Shown here one piece after another: positions 30,433-39,288 of a DNA stretch of 48,828 bases (position 1 is the first letter of the stretch; every line of letters begins with the position of its first letter). Source of the DNA: a bacterium (GTDB lineage: Bacteria > Desulfobacterota > DSWW01); assembly GCA_028277985.1 (NCBI GenBank), contig JANQFG010000279.1:1-48828 (forward strand). Reading direction: 5' to 3'. Below the pieces are notes generated by a model. That model was not told the DNA's origin, searched no databases, and saw only the letters and a list, made by a program, of their open reading frames with translations. The position numbers and the translations under genes are program-made.

Positions 30433-32157
30433 TTAGGTTTCCTGCCTGGTGAACACGACCACACCGCCGACGAGGGTCTTTTCCACCACGAGCTCTCGGA
30501 TTGCGTCCGGGTCGGCCAGGGGATCCCCGGAGAGGACGACCAGATCCGCGAATTTGCCCGGCTCGATCGAGCCTCGATTGTCTTCCTGAAAGACCTGCCA
30601 GGCAGCATCGATGGTGGTGGCCCGCAAGGCCTGCATCACGTCGATGCGCTCTTGCACCCCGAGCGATTCACCACTACTGGTCTCCCTCCGGGCCGCCGTC
30701 CAGGTGAGCAGCAAAGGGTCCATGGGGACAACGGGCGTGTCCAGATGAATCGTGTATCGCACTCGCTCGTCGGTGGCCGTCTTCAGGGGACTGATGCGGG
30801 CCGCCCGCTCCGGGCCGAGAAAGATATCCCGGTGTCTGTCGCCCCAGTAGTACACATGGGCCGGGAAGAAGCTCGGCGTCAGGCCCAGCGCGCGGTACGG
30901 CTCGAGCTGATCGTAGCGTGTCATCTGCGCATGCACGACGATGTGCCTGGGATCTTCACGAGGGGATGCCCGCTGCGCCTCCTTAACGGCACCGATGACC
31001 GCGTCGATAGCAGCATCCCCGTTTGCATGTATGGCAAGCTGCCGGCCCCGCGCATGAAAGTCCTTCACGACCTCTGTCAGTTCGTCGACGGATAAAGTCG
31101 GATACCCACGGAAATCGTGCGGAGAGTCCGCCGGCAGGACGTGGTAAGGCTCCGTGAGGTATCCCGTATACCCCTGAATCGATCCATCGGAAATGATCTT
31201 CACGGCTCCGACCGTGAACTTGTCCGATTGCTTCAGCGTGACTCGCCCCTCATCGATCGCGCGGGCAAGGGAGACCTCTGGCCAGACCACGATCCGAAGC
31301 GGTAGGAGCCCGATCCTCGACGCCCACATCAGTGCGGACACCTGGGACGACACGGCGTAACCGTTTTGTGCGGTCGTTACGCCCTTGCTCAGGTACTCCT
31401 GCGAAGCAGCCAGCAGGACGGCGAGCTGTTGTCTCCTTGAGAACTCCAGGGCCATGTCGCGTACAGGATCATTGGCCGTCTCTTTCAGTAGGCCTGTCAT
31501 GCGGCCCGACCCGTCTCGGACGATTTCGCCCCCTGCCGGGTCCGGGCTTTCCTCGGTTATGCCCGCCTCTTCCAGGGCCGCGGCGTTTGCTACGCCCATA
31601 TGAGCGGAAATGTGGAGCACATAGATCGGGTGCCGGGTCGAAACCGCATCGAGCTCATCCCGGGTGACAAAACGTTTTTCATCCACCATGGTGTCGTCGA
31701 AGCCGTATGCCACCACCCACTCGCCTTCCGGGGTCCGGGCTGCCAGTTGGCGAATCGAATCCAGCACCTGTGCGATCGATTTCATGCTGCCGATGGGCGG
31801 GCTGTTCACATCGGCCGCCACGGCAGACAACCCGCTTCCCGGAAAATGCCCGTGTGCCTCGATGAATCCGGGGAGCATCGTCTTGCCCTGAAGCCGGGTG
31901 ACCCGGGTGTCCGCATCGGCGAGGGCCAGAATGTCTTCCGTGCTACCCACCGCGGCGATGCGCTCCGCCTCGATCAGGACGGCCTCTGCGATGCGGTTCT
32001 GTTCGTCCAGCGTCAGGATTTGTCCGTCCACAAACGCCTGTCGCGGCGGAGGTCGTGGGTTCCATCGGAGATAGAAGTGCCTTGCCGCGCCCAGTAACGT
32101 GAGGATTGCCAGGAGCAGTACCGCCGACAAGGACAGGATGAGACGGGAACGGGTCAC
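30433..32157 (-). CDS. Membrane-anchored amidohydrolase (YtcJ/amidohydro_3 type)
   Basis: 574 residues. One N-terminal helix (LSAVLLLAILTLLGAARHFYL) anchors it. Then AFVDGQILTLDEQNRIAEAVLIEAERIAAVGS, a metal-binding GFIEAHGHFPGSG (H-G-H), HISAHMGVANAAAL, VGAVKIISDGSIQGYTGYL (usual carbamylated-Lys strand position), LAIHANGDAAIDAVI, VHAQMTRYDQLEPYRALG, then VRYTIHLDTPVVPMDPLL and IEPGKFADLVVLSGDPL. These match the YtcJ-like amidohydrolases with a TIM barrel. Substrate unknown. 27 bases after the sulfatase gene. Confidence 0.88.
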   Translation of the reverse strand: MTRSRLILSLSAVLLLAILTLLGAARHFYLRWNPRPPPRQAFVDGQILTLDEQNRIAEAVLIEAERIAAVGSTEDILALADADTRVTRLQGKTMLPGFIEAHGHFPGSGLSAVAADVNSPPIGSMKSIAQVLDSIRQLAARTPEGEWVVAYGFDDTMVDEKRFVTRDELDAVSTRHPIYVLHISAHMGVANAAALEEAGITEESPDPAGGEIVRDGSGRMTGLLKETANDPVRDMALEFSRRQQLAVLLAASQEYLSKGVTTAQNGYAVSSQVSALMWASRIGLLPLRIVVWPEVSLARAIDEGRVTLKQSDKFTVGAVKIISDGSIQGYTGYLTEPYHVLPADSPHDFRGYPTLSVDELTEVVKDFHARGRQLAIHANGDAAIDAVIGAVKEAQRASPREDPRHIVVHAQMTRYDQLEPYRALGLTPSFFPAHVYYWGDRHRDIFLGPERAARISPLKTATDERVRYTIHLDTPVVPMDPLLLTWTAARRETSSGESLGVQERIDVMQALRATTIDAAWQVFQEDNRGSIEPGKFADLVVLSGDPLADPDAIRELVVEKTLVGGVVVFTRQET

Positions 32158-32184
32158 AAGAAGCCCTCGGTCAGATGTGGGGGA

Positions 32185-34194
32185 TTACTGGATGTATCCC
32201 AGGGATTTGAGCTCTTCGATGGATTGCTGATTCAGCTTGACCTTCTCTCCCTCTTTCCGACTCTTCTCCAGGTTCTGCCTTGCGTATTCCATGTAGTTGT
32301 CGAGGCCCTTCAGAACCGGCTCGGGCCACTCCTCTCTGACCGAAGCCCGATTCTCGGTCTCGCCGGGATCCTTTGACAGGTTGAAGAGCTCCCAGAGATC
32401 GGATGTCGCGTCGTAAATCATCTTGGTTCCGTCCGCCCGGTTGGCGTAGAGCTCCTTTGTGCCGAGCTGGGTCTGGCTGAAGGCGTCCCTGTAGGGGATC
32501 TTCTTCCGCCCTCCTTCCCTTAGTGTGGGCAAGAGGCTGATGCCTTCGAAATCGCCGGGGCCCCTGCCGTTCTTCAACCCGAGGGACTCCGTCAGGGTCG
32601 GCACCAGATCGACGAGCTGGGTGGGCTGCTTCACGCGAAGCCCCTGGGACATGGACCCGGCCCATTTGATGATCAGGGGCACCAGGAGCTGCTCGTCGTA
32701 GAGAGTAAAGCCGTGCCCGAAATAGCCGTGTTCCTGGAACTCCTCGCCGTGGTCGCTCGTGAGTACGAGGACCGTGTTCCCCCAGAGCCCGAGCCGCTTC
32801 AGGGCGGCGAAGAGGCGTCCCAGCTGGTTGTCCACATACGCGATCTCTCCGTCGTACAGGGCGATCAGGTGGTTGAGATCCGACTCGCTCAACCGGTCCT
32901 GGTGATCGAAGAAGCTCGCCGATGTTCCGTCGATGGGCCCTGAGTAGTCCGGATCGAACAGCGTCCCGTAGGGCTCGGGAGGCACGTAGTCCGCATGCGG
33001 ATCATAGTAGTGAACGAAGAGATGGAAGGGCTCCTCCTTGTGCCCCTCGAGCCATCGAATCGCCTCGTCCGTCACGTCTTCAGCGATGGTTTTGCTTCCA
33101 AGTGCCTGGAGTGCGTCAAAACCCTGCTCGAAGCCGTAGATGCTCGTGAGATACAGGATGGTCGTGATCGCATGGGTCGCGTATCCCTCGTTCTTCATCG
33201 TCTCCGCGAAGGTCGTGATTCGCTTCTGCAGCTTGGCCCCACCCACGAGAAAGCACTGGTGCGAGGCCGGGTAGAGGGAGGTCATCATGGTCACATGGGA
33301 AGGCAGGGTCCACGGGGAGGCGGACGCGACGATCTCGAAGAGGGTTCCCTCTTCTGCAAGCCGATCCATGTTGGGGGTCGTCGCCCTGCCGTAGCCGTAG
33401 CAGCCCACGTGATCTGCTCGCAGTGTGTCCACGGACACGATGATCACGTTCGGCTTTCCCTCGAGGTCCGCCCGCGCGCTGTTTCGCATGTGCCAGGCAG
33501 TTGCGTTTGTAGAAACCAGGATGATAAGACTCAACACAGCAGCCGCCCAGGGCAGGGCTCGCAGCCCCGTGCCGAGTCTTTCGATTCCGCCCGGCAGCCG
33601 GATCGCCTCCCCGGACAGGAGGCCGGGCCGGACTTTCGAGACGATCTTCGTCGTTAGCCATGCCACGAGGATACCGAGTGCAACAGCGACCAGGCCCAGC
33701 GCGAGGAGCACGTGCCAGTAGTCGGCAAGGTTGGTGGCAAGGAAACCGTACACCCCCCAGAAGCTCTCTCGGAAGGGCTCGATCAGTTGGGCGATGTTTT
33801 CGGCGGGAAGCTTTCGGTGGAACTGGGCGAGATGCCTGGAAGCCATCTTCGTGCCGGCAAAGTAGAAGATTGCGTTTGAGCCGACCACGAGAACCACGAT
33901 GGTAACGATCATGCACGCAAGAGAGAACAGCGCCTTCCTGACCGAACGCGTCGCACCATGGAACATTGCGAAAAGGACCGAGGCCGAAAGGAAACCGCCA
34001 AGAATCTTCAGAAGCCAGGCGTTGACTTCCTCGCCCACCGTAAGGGTGGCAAGGAGGGTCAGACCCTGGTCGATGTACTGGTGGGCCCGAATCTGGGCGA
34101 GACCGGACAGAAGTCCAGCGAGAATGCCCAGAAAGGCCGCTACGAAAAGCGCTCTGAAAAAGGATCGTACCCACGAACCCTCGGTGCCGCCCAT
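32185..34194 (-). CDS. Membrane sulfatase-fold enzyme with Thr in the nucleophile position
   Basis: 669 residues. About five transmembrane segments at the N-terminus (FFRALFVAAFLGILAGLLSG, LLKILGGFLSASVLFAMF, LFSLACMIVTIVVLVVG, YWHVLLALGLVAVALGILVAWL, AAAVLSLIILV). From about residue 248 the alkaline-phosphatase-superfamily domain begins: NVIIVSVDTLRADHVGCYGYGRATTPNMDRLAEEGTLF with metal Asp256. The nucleophile motif reads ASPWTLPSHVTMMTS, where Thr296 replaces the Cys/Ser that becomes formylglycine. Later FVHYYDPHADYVPPEPY, TSDHGEEFQEHGYFGHG. So the catalysis may be phospho-transfer or phosphodiester cleavage rather than sulfate ester hydrolysis. First gene of a five-gene minus run. Confidence 0.85.
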   Translation of the reverse strand: MGGTEGSWVRSFFRALFVAAFLGILAGLLSGLAQIRAHQYIDQGLTLLATLTVGEEVNAWLLKILGGFLSASVLFAMFHGATRSVRKALFSLACMIVTIVVLVVGSNAIFYFAGTKMASRHLAQFHRKLPAENIAQLIEPFRESFWGVYGFLATNLADYWHVLLALGLVAVALGILVAWLTTKIVSKVRPGLLSGEAIRLPGGIERLGTGLRALPWAAAVLSLIILVSTNATAWHMRNSARADLEGKPNVIIVSVDTLRADHVGCYGYGRATTPNMDRLAEEGTLFEIVASASPWTLPSHVTMMTSLYPASHQCFLVGGAKLQKRITTFAETMKNEGYATHAITTILYLTSIYGFEQGFDALQALGSKTIAEDVTDEAIRWLEGHKEEPFHLFVHYYDPHADYVPPEPYGTLFDPDYSGPIDGTSASFFDHQDRLSESDLNHLIALYDGEIAYVDNQLGRLFAALKRLGLWGNTVLVLTSDHGEEFQEHGYFGHGFTLYDEQLLVPLIIKWAGSMSQGLRVKQPTQLVDLVPTLTESLGLKNGRGPGDFEGISLLPTLREGGRKKIPYRDAFSQTQLGTKELYANRADGTKMIYDATSDLWELFNLSKDPGETENRASVREEWPEPVLKGLDNYMEYARQNLEKSRKEGEKVKLNQQSIEELKSLGYIQ

Positions 34195-34372
34195 AGGCTG
34201 CTCTCCTCTGATGATCGTCTCACGAATGGGGCTATCATGATATCAGAATGGCAGGGGCAACCCAACCGCGTGCGGCACGCGCCTATATTTTCATTATTAG
34301 TTTGTTTACAATGGGTTGCAGACGATCACCCCGGGCTTCCGAACCGGTTCCCGCGGACGGGCAGGAGAAGCG

Positions 34373-36202
34373 ATGCAGCGTGACGCAAGGTGGTACGATG
34401 CGTGGCCGTTCTGGATGCTCGGCCTTGTCGCCGTTCTGGTGAGCCGCATCCCGCTCTGGGCGACCCTGGCGAACAGAATCACCTCGCGTACACCGCCGCC
34501 GGACCGGCCGGAATTCGTGCATGCCCTGGTGAGCCAGCCGTATGTGACAGCCCTCCTCGAGCAGATGTTCCGCCTGCCCTTCCTGGTTTTCGGACTCGCC
34601 CTGTTCTTCGTGCCGGTGCTCGGGTTGTGGCTCGCCCGTTCGGCCTGGTGGGAGGCCTGGTGGCGCGAGAAGGGGATCGCGGCCAAGGGAACGGCATTGT
34701 ATGTCTTTGTTGTTCTCCTGCTCCTCGTCTCCCATTTCGGAATCCACTGTAACGTGCCGATCGCACCGGATGAGCACCTCTACCTCTCTCAGGGCGAGCT
34801 CTTCTCCACCTTTCGTCTCTACACAGAGGCGCACGAGATGCCGGAGTTCTTCAAGTATGCATTTGTCGCAACCCATGAGGGAAAAGAATTCAGCATCTTC
34901 CCGCCCGGATTCGCCCTGGTGCTGGCCGTGGGATACTGGCTCCACATCCCTTCGATCCTGCCCGTGCTCCTTGCAGCGGTTGCGCCGGTGCTGGTCTTTC
35001 TTCTCATGGCAAGGCTGGGTCGTCCGAAGACCGGATTCTTCGCCGCCATCCTGCTCGCCGTGAGCCCGTACTATTTCATCATGGGGGGCACCTTCTTCTC
35101 CCATCCGCTCAGCCTGGTTCTCGTGCTGCTCTTCACCTACCAGATCGCGGGCATCACCGAGCGGACCGGATCCTTTCAGTACTTTCTGCTCGGACTCTTC
35201 GGCTCCTTCGTGGCCCTGGTGCACCACCTGGATGTGGTGGCCCTGGTGCCCTTCGGCATCCTGCTGCTCGTCCGCATGTGGAAGACCGCCACCCATCGAG
35301 CCGGCGCGCTTGCGTGCCTCACGGCGGGCGGCCTCGTTGTCGTCGCGTTGCAGCTCGGCTACCACTGGGCGATCCTGGGAGACCCCCTGGGACAGGCCTA
35401 CATCACTTACTGCAAGCAGGGCAACTATCTGGCCGACATCCTCGCGGATGCGGACCTCTTCCACCCCCTCGAAGCGGGCGCCATCATGAAGGGTCTCACC
35501 CTGATGATGACCCGGCTCTTTACTCTGAATCTCGTGCTCTTCCCCTTCGGCCTCCTCCTGGCCCTGCCGTGGTTCTTCGGAAAGAAAGAGCCGGTGGAGA
35601 GGTGCATGTTCTTCGCCTTTGTGCTCACCCTGGCGGTTTACGTCGCCTACAAGCCGGCAGGCGGCTGGGAGCTGGGCCCACGGTATTACTTTCACCTGGC
35701 AGGATTCCTGGCCATTGCGATCGTCGAGGGGTTGATGTGGCTCGATGCCCGACTCCTCCGGGCCTTTCCTCGAAGAGGACGGGGCCTGATCCTGGGCCTT
35801 GTCCTCCTTGGGATCTGCCTGAACGCGGGGATCATCGCGGCCAGAACGGTCTACATCCAGGCCTTTGTAGATGTGCTGCAGGTTCCAAGCCTCCTCGTTG
35901 AGAAGAAAGGCGTGGACAGGGCCCTGGTCTTCATCGATGTGAAGGGCCTGCCCCGCAACTTCAACTGGGGCAATTACTTCTGGACCCGCAACAACCCGGA
36001 TCTCGACGGGCCGATCGTCTATGCAAACGATCTCGGCGAACGGAATTTCTCCCTTTTAAAGGACTTCCCGGACCACGAGGCGTGGCGGCTGGAGATAGAG
36101 CTCTTGCGATTCGGATGCGACGATTTCGATCCTCGCCTCGAGCCACTAGGCAGGCGGGGCCGGCCGGAAGAGGGGATCCCCCTTCCTGACACCGAGACCT
36201 GA
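34373..36202 (+). CDS. Polytopic glycosyltransferase, PMT/ArnT-like (GT39/GT83 type)
   Basis: 609 residues with about 11-12 membrane helices. The first periplasmic loop holds FGIHCNVPIAPDEHLYLSQGEL with the Asp-Glu typical of the PMT/ArnT family catalytic loop, followed by FSIFPPGFALVLAVGY (FPPG). Transfers a sugar from polyprenyl phosphate to a lipid or protein on the outside of the membrane. The ATG at 34373 follows GCAGGAGAAGCG. Fifteen bases after its stop a second related gene starts. Divergent from the sulfatase gene. Confidence 0.85.
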   Translation: MQRDARWYDAWPFWMLGLVAVLVSRIPLWATLANRITSRTPPPDRPEFVHALVSQPYVTALLEQMFRLPFLVFGLALFFVPVLGLWLARSAWWEAWWREKGIAAKGTALYVFVVLLLLVSHFGIHCNVPIAPDEHLYLSQGELFSTFRLYTEAHEMPEFFKYAFVATHEGKEFSIFPPGFALVLAVGYWLHIPSILPVLLAAVAPVLVFLLMARLGRPKTGFFAAILLAVSPYYFIMGGTFFSHPLSLVLVLLFTYQIAGITERTGSFQYFLLGLFGSFVALVHHLDVVALVPFGILLLVRMWKTATHRAGALACLTAGGLVVVALQLGYHWAILGDPLGQAYITYCKQGNYLADILADADLFHPLEAGAIMKGLTLMMTRLFTLNLVLFPFGLLLALPWFFGKKEPVERCMFFAFVLTLAVYVAYKPAGGWELGPRYYFHLAGFLAIAIVEGLMWLDARLLRAFPRRGRGLILGLVLLGICLNAGIIAARTVYIQAFVDVLQVPSLLVEKKGVDRALVFIDVKGLPRNFNWGNYFWTRNNPDLDGPIVYANDLGERNFSLLKDFPDHEAWRLEIELLRFGCDDFDPRLEPLGRRGRPEEGIPLPDTET

Positions 36203-36216
36203 GGAGGAACCCGGCC

Positions 36217-37959
36217 TTGGAAAAACGATTCCATGTCCTTGCTTTGTACGGGCTCCTGGCGTTGGCAGTGCTCTACGGAGGTGTGCTGCGGTTCCATCAG
36301 GTCACGGATCGCGAACCCTTTATCTGTGACGAGGCCGACTACATCGGAGAGGCCCTGTTTCTGAAATCAGGCTTCTGCGCCCTGAAGGATTCGGTTCGCC
36401 TCTTCCTCGAGGAGAAGCGATCCGGCCAGGACCTCTGGAAGAAGCAGGAGCAGATGGAAGCATTGAAGGGGGCCCTGAAAGGCCACCCGCCGGTTCTTGC
36501 CCGGCCTGGGCACGTGATCTTCATCGCCCTGGCCATGGGCTTCGTGGAGGACCCGATTGCGGCCGCGCCGACTGCCTCCGCCCTGTTCGGCACCCTGTCG
36601 ATCCTGCTGGTCTTCTTCGTGGGCAGGGCCCTGTATCAGCCATGGGTAGGCGTGCTGGCATCGATCCTGCTGGCCGTTTCCCCCTACCATATCTGGTACA
36701 GCCGGTCCGGGTTCGCAGAAGCGGACACCACCTTCTTCCTGTTGCTCACCGTCCTTCTCTACGTCCTCGGCCAGAGGCGTTCGAATCCATGGTGGATGGC
36801 GCTCACAGGGCTCGCTTGCGGAACAGGGTTCGTTGTGCATCACCGCTTCGTGCTCTTTCTGGCCGTCCTTTGGTTCCTGGAGGCCTTTGTCGCGTTCACC
36901 AAACAGGGGCCCGGGCCCAGGGAGCAGCTCAAACGGTTCTTCATTCTGAACGTGGCATTCGCGCTTCCCATCCTGTCGATCGAGGCGGTTTACTACGTCG
37001 CCCTCGTGGCGTTCCAGGCGGCAGGGAAGGTGATGCCTTGCCCGACCTACTTCACCCAGCTTCTCCTGGTGTCCGCATACATACGGTACAACAACCTGAT
37101 TCCATACAGCCATTTCTTCGAGTGGCGGAATTTTCTCACCTATCCCTACCTGTTGTGGATCGTCGAGGGCCCGCTCTTTTTCCTCCTCTTCCTCGGAGGT
37201 GCGGTGAGCCTTCTCAAGAAGAGAGGATTCGCAGAGCTCATCATCGGCATCCTCCTTCTGGGCCCGATTCTGTTCTACAGCAACATGAACGCCAACGCCC
37301 GGTTCATCTCGATCGTGACGCCCTTCTTCGCCCTCGCGGCCGGGCTCTTTTTCGTGGAAGCGGTTCAATGGTCGGCTCGCAAGAATGAGAGCTGGACACG
37401 GGTGGCAGCCCTTCTGACAGCGGTCCTCATCCTGGTTCAGGCGGGGATCGGCCTCCACAAGACCCGCGAACTGCTGCAAGAGAAGGTGGGCTATCGCGAG
37501 ACCTATGACTGGATCAAGGAGGCGAGCGAGGGAGACCCGCGAGCCATCTCGAGCTACCCGCATTTTGCCCAGCTGTACCTGGGCAAGGATGCCTCAGCGA
37601 AGATGCCCGTTTCCGAGGAGGAACTGCGGGAACGCTACGAAGAGGGACATCGATATGTGGTTCTTGTGGACTTCCTGCTGCACTACCTCAAGCGGCTGGA
37701 GGCACCTCAGCTCGCCCGCCTTCCGGTTGCGGAAACGGCAAAGGGCTCACTGGCCGTGGCCAGGAGGATCCATGAAAGGCTTGAGCCCGTGCACGTGGCC
37801 CCCTGCAGCTTCTGTCTTTCCCCTCTGAACATACTCGAGATCAACGTCCAGTTTCGCGAATCCCTTCGGTTCATGGAAACTGCCGTCGCGCGAGGCCTCG
37901 GGCCCATTCGGGTTTATGACCTGGAGGAGTACTTCAAAGGCGACTCCCAGGCTCCCTAG
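36217..37959 (+). CDS. Second polytopic PMT-like glycosyltransferase
   Basis: 580 residues. TTG start with GAGGAGGAAC seven bases upstream. Helices in the first two-thirds; loop 1 has REPFICDEADYIGEALFL with the family DE pair, then GHPPVLARPGHVIFIALAMG. YHIWYSRSGFAEADTTFFLL matches the GT39 helix-4 signature. The C-terminal third is periplasmic (DWIKEASEGDPRAISSYPHFAQLYLGKDASAKMPVS). Paired with the previous gene, so the two may add successive sugars to one lipid-linked glycan. The pair is divergent from the sulfatase/carbamoyltransferase cluster and may act in the same surface-glycan pathway (inference). Confidence 0.83.
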   Translation: MEKRFHVLALYGLLALAVLYGGVLRFHQVTDREPFICDEADYIGEALFLKSGFCALKDSVRLFLEEKRSGQDLWKKQEQMEALKGALKGHPPVLARPGHVIFIALAMGFVEDPIAAAPTASALFGTLSILLVFFVGRALYQPWVGVLASILLAVSPYHIWYSRSGFAEADTTFFLLLTVLLYVLGQRRSNPWWMALTGLACGTGFVVHHRFVLFLAVLWFLEAFVAFTKQGPGPREQLKRFFILNVAFALPILSIEAVYYVALVAFQAAGKVMPCPTYFTQLLLVSAYIRYNNLIPYSHFFEWRNFLTYPYLLWIVEGPLFFLLFLGGAVSLLKKRGFAELIIGILLLGPILFYSNMNANARFISIVTPFFALAAGLFFVEAVQWSARKNESWTRVAALLTAVLILVQAGIGLHKTRELLQEKVGYRETYDWIKEASEGDPRAISSYPHFAQLYLGKDASAKMPVSEEELRERYEEGHRYVVLVDFLLHYLKRLEAPQLARLPVAETAKGSLAVARRIHERLEPVHVAPCSFCLSPLNILEINVQFRESLRFMETAVARGLGPIRVYDLEEYFKGDSQAP

Positions 37960-38060
37960 CCGACAAACGGGTTGGCTTTTATGAACAGAGAGGCCGTTGT
38001 CTTGGTGGAATCCCGAAGGTTCCTCTGTGGAAAAGAACTCGTTCCTTCCGGTACCGACTG

Positions 38061-38414
38061 CTAGAAATACTTGGGGATCGTCTTTCTCCCTGTGGTTCCA
38101 TCCTCTGGAATGCACTGCTCGAGTGTATCTGCCAGAGCCCGCAGTCCGGGCGCCAAGCCCCCCACTGCTGCGATGTAATAGACCTCCTGGCCCCTCTTCT
38201 GGCTCCTGACCAGTCGATGGTTCTTCAGAACCTTCAAATGGTGCGAGATCGCGGGCCGGCTTACGGAGAAGCGACTGGCGATATCGTTTACACAAACAGG
38301 GCCGTTGTCTCCCAGAAAGAACAGGATCTGGAGCCGGGTAGGCTCGGTTACGACGGAGATGGTTTCCAGGAGTTCTTCATCGAACACAGCAGAAATCGAG
38401 TCGGGCACATCCAT
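38061..38414 (-). CDS. ArsR-family transcriptional regulator
   Basis: 117 residues. ATG 38414; a longer frame to 38450 starts inside the putative promoter region. Winged helix: EPTRLQILFFLGDNGPVCVNDIASRFSVSRPAISHHLKVLKNHRLVRSQKRGQEVYYI, the full ArsR/SmtB helix-turn-helix and wing. Cys are sparse (PVCVND, EQCIPED), so metal sensing is not obvious. The target may be the divergent TetR operon or itself; a strong promoter at 38454-38482 serves it. Downstream lies the convergent glycosyltransferase. Confidence 0.9.
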   Translation of the reverse strand: MDVPDSISAVFDEELLETISVVTEPTRLQILFFLGDNGPVCVNDIASRFSVSRPAISHHLKVLKNHRLVRSQKRGQEVYYIAAVGGLAPGLRALADTLEQCIPEDGTTGRKTIPKYF

Positions 38415-38453
38415 GTTTGACCCCAAATGGGTAAACGAGATTAAACGCATTTA

Positions 38454-38482
38454 AATATAGGATTCGCCCAAGCATTTGTCAA
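38454..38482 (-). promoter_or_regulatory. Strong sigma70-type promoter for the ArsR gene
   Basis: TTGACA (38482-38477), 17-base spacer, TATATT (38459-38454) on the minus strand, close to consensus. Downstream the hexamer CGTTTA occurs twice, 9 bases apart, and could be an autoregulatory site. Confidence 0.75.
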
Positions 38483-38587
38483 TGGATTTCTGCTTCTGGT
38501 TGATCCTCTGCATTTTTTATATTTATTTTAAATATTTACATGGACATCCTGGACGAGGAAGAATCCGGAGGGCTTCCAGAAAAATGA

Positions 38588-38616
38588 TTGACACGGCTCA
38601 AACAATTTGATAAAAA
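38588..38616 (+). promoter_or_regulatory. Promoter of the TetR-DUF2284 operon
   Basis: TTGACA at 38588-38593, 17-base spacer, TAAAAA at 38611-38616. The start codon is at 38655. Confidence 0.75.
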
Positions 38617-38620
38617 TTAA

Positions 38621-38636
38621 TTGAATGAATGTTCGA
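38621..38636 (+). promoter_or_regulatory. Candidate TetR operator
   Basis: TTGAATGAATGTTCGA lies just after the -10. It is a near-palindrome of the TGAATGAATGTTCA type common for fatty-acid or envelope TetR regulators. Suggests self-repression of the downstream gene; binding is inferred. Confidence 0.4.
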
Positions 38637-38654
38637 TAAATTAAAGGAGAGAAC

Positions 38655-39260
38655 ATGGCCCGCCCGGCAGACAAGGCCCCTTTTCGCAAATTGGAGATCA
38701 TGGAGAGCTTCTACGAGGTTCTGGTAGAGGAAGGGCTTCAGGAGGCGTCCATGGCGAAGATTGCCAAACGCATGGGAGTCCGGCCGAGCCTGTTGATTCA
38801 CTACTACTCCACCAAAGAGGAGATGGTCGACGGCCTCGTGGGGTTCATCACCCAGCGGTATGAGAAGACCTTCTTTCCCAAGCTGGATGAGGTCCATGAT
38901 CCGGCAGAGCGTCTCGATCTGATCCTGGACATGATCTTCGGGTTGGAGTGGTTCCGGTTGGTCGACAACAGTGCCTTCTACGCCTGCTATTACCTGAGCT
39001 TCAGGAACGAGAAGGTGAAGCACCACTTCCAGGAGATGTACCTCCGCCTGCGAGAGATGCTGGTCGAGGAAATCAGACAGTATGACGGAAGCGGAACTCT
39101 GAGCGGGGAGGACGCGGAAAGGAGAGCAGACCTCGTCCTCATCGTGCTGGGAGGCTTCAACTATCAGAAGAATATCTTCGACGATGACCTTCGGTTCGAA
39201 GACCTGGGGAGACGTCTGAAAGGACTCGCCCTTTCACTTATCCAAGGTACGCCGGCATGA
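38655..39260 (+). CDS. TetR/AcrR-family transcriptional regulator
   Basis: 201 residues; AAAGGAGAGAAC precedes the ATG. N-terminal helix-turn-helix: FRKLEIMESFYEVLVEEGLQEASMAKIAKRMGVRPSLLIHYYSTKEEMVDGLV. The C-terminal ligand domain is helical with aromatic lining (EWFRLVDNSAFYACYYLSFRNEKVKHHFQEMYLRLREMLVEEIRQY). First gene of a plus-strand operon with two DUF2284 proteins and a methyltransferase, which it probably controls. Ligand unknown. Confidence 0.93.
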   Translation: MARPADKAPFRKLEIMESFYEVLVEEGLQEASMAKIAKRMGVRPSLLIHYYSTKEEMVDGLVGFITQRYEKTFFPKLDEVHDPAERLDLILDMIFGLEWFRLVDNSAFYACYYLSFRNEKVKHHFQEMYLRLREMLVEEIRQYDGSGTLSGEDAERRADLVLIVLGGFNYQKNIFDDDLRFEDLGRRLKGLALSLIQGTPA

Positions 39261-39288
39261 CCACCTGAACGAAGAGGAGGAATGAGCC

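Noticed and set aside
29212..31095. 627-codon plus-strand open frame
   Set aside because: Shadow frame over the carbamoyltransferase and amidohydrolase genes, which have full family motifs on the minus strand.
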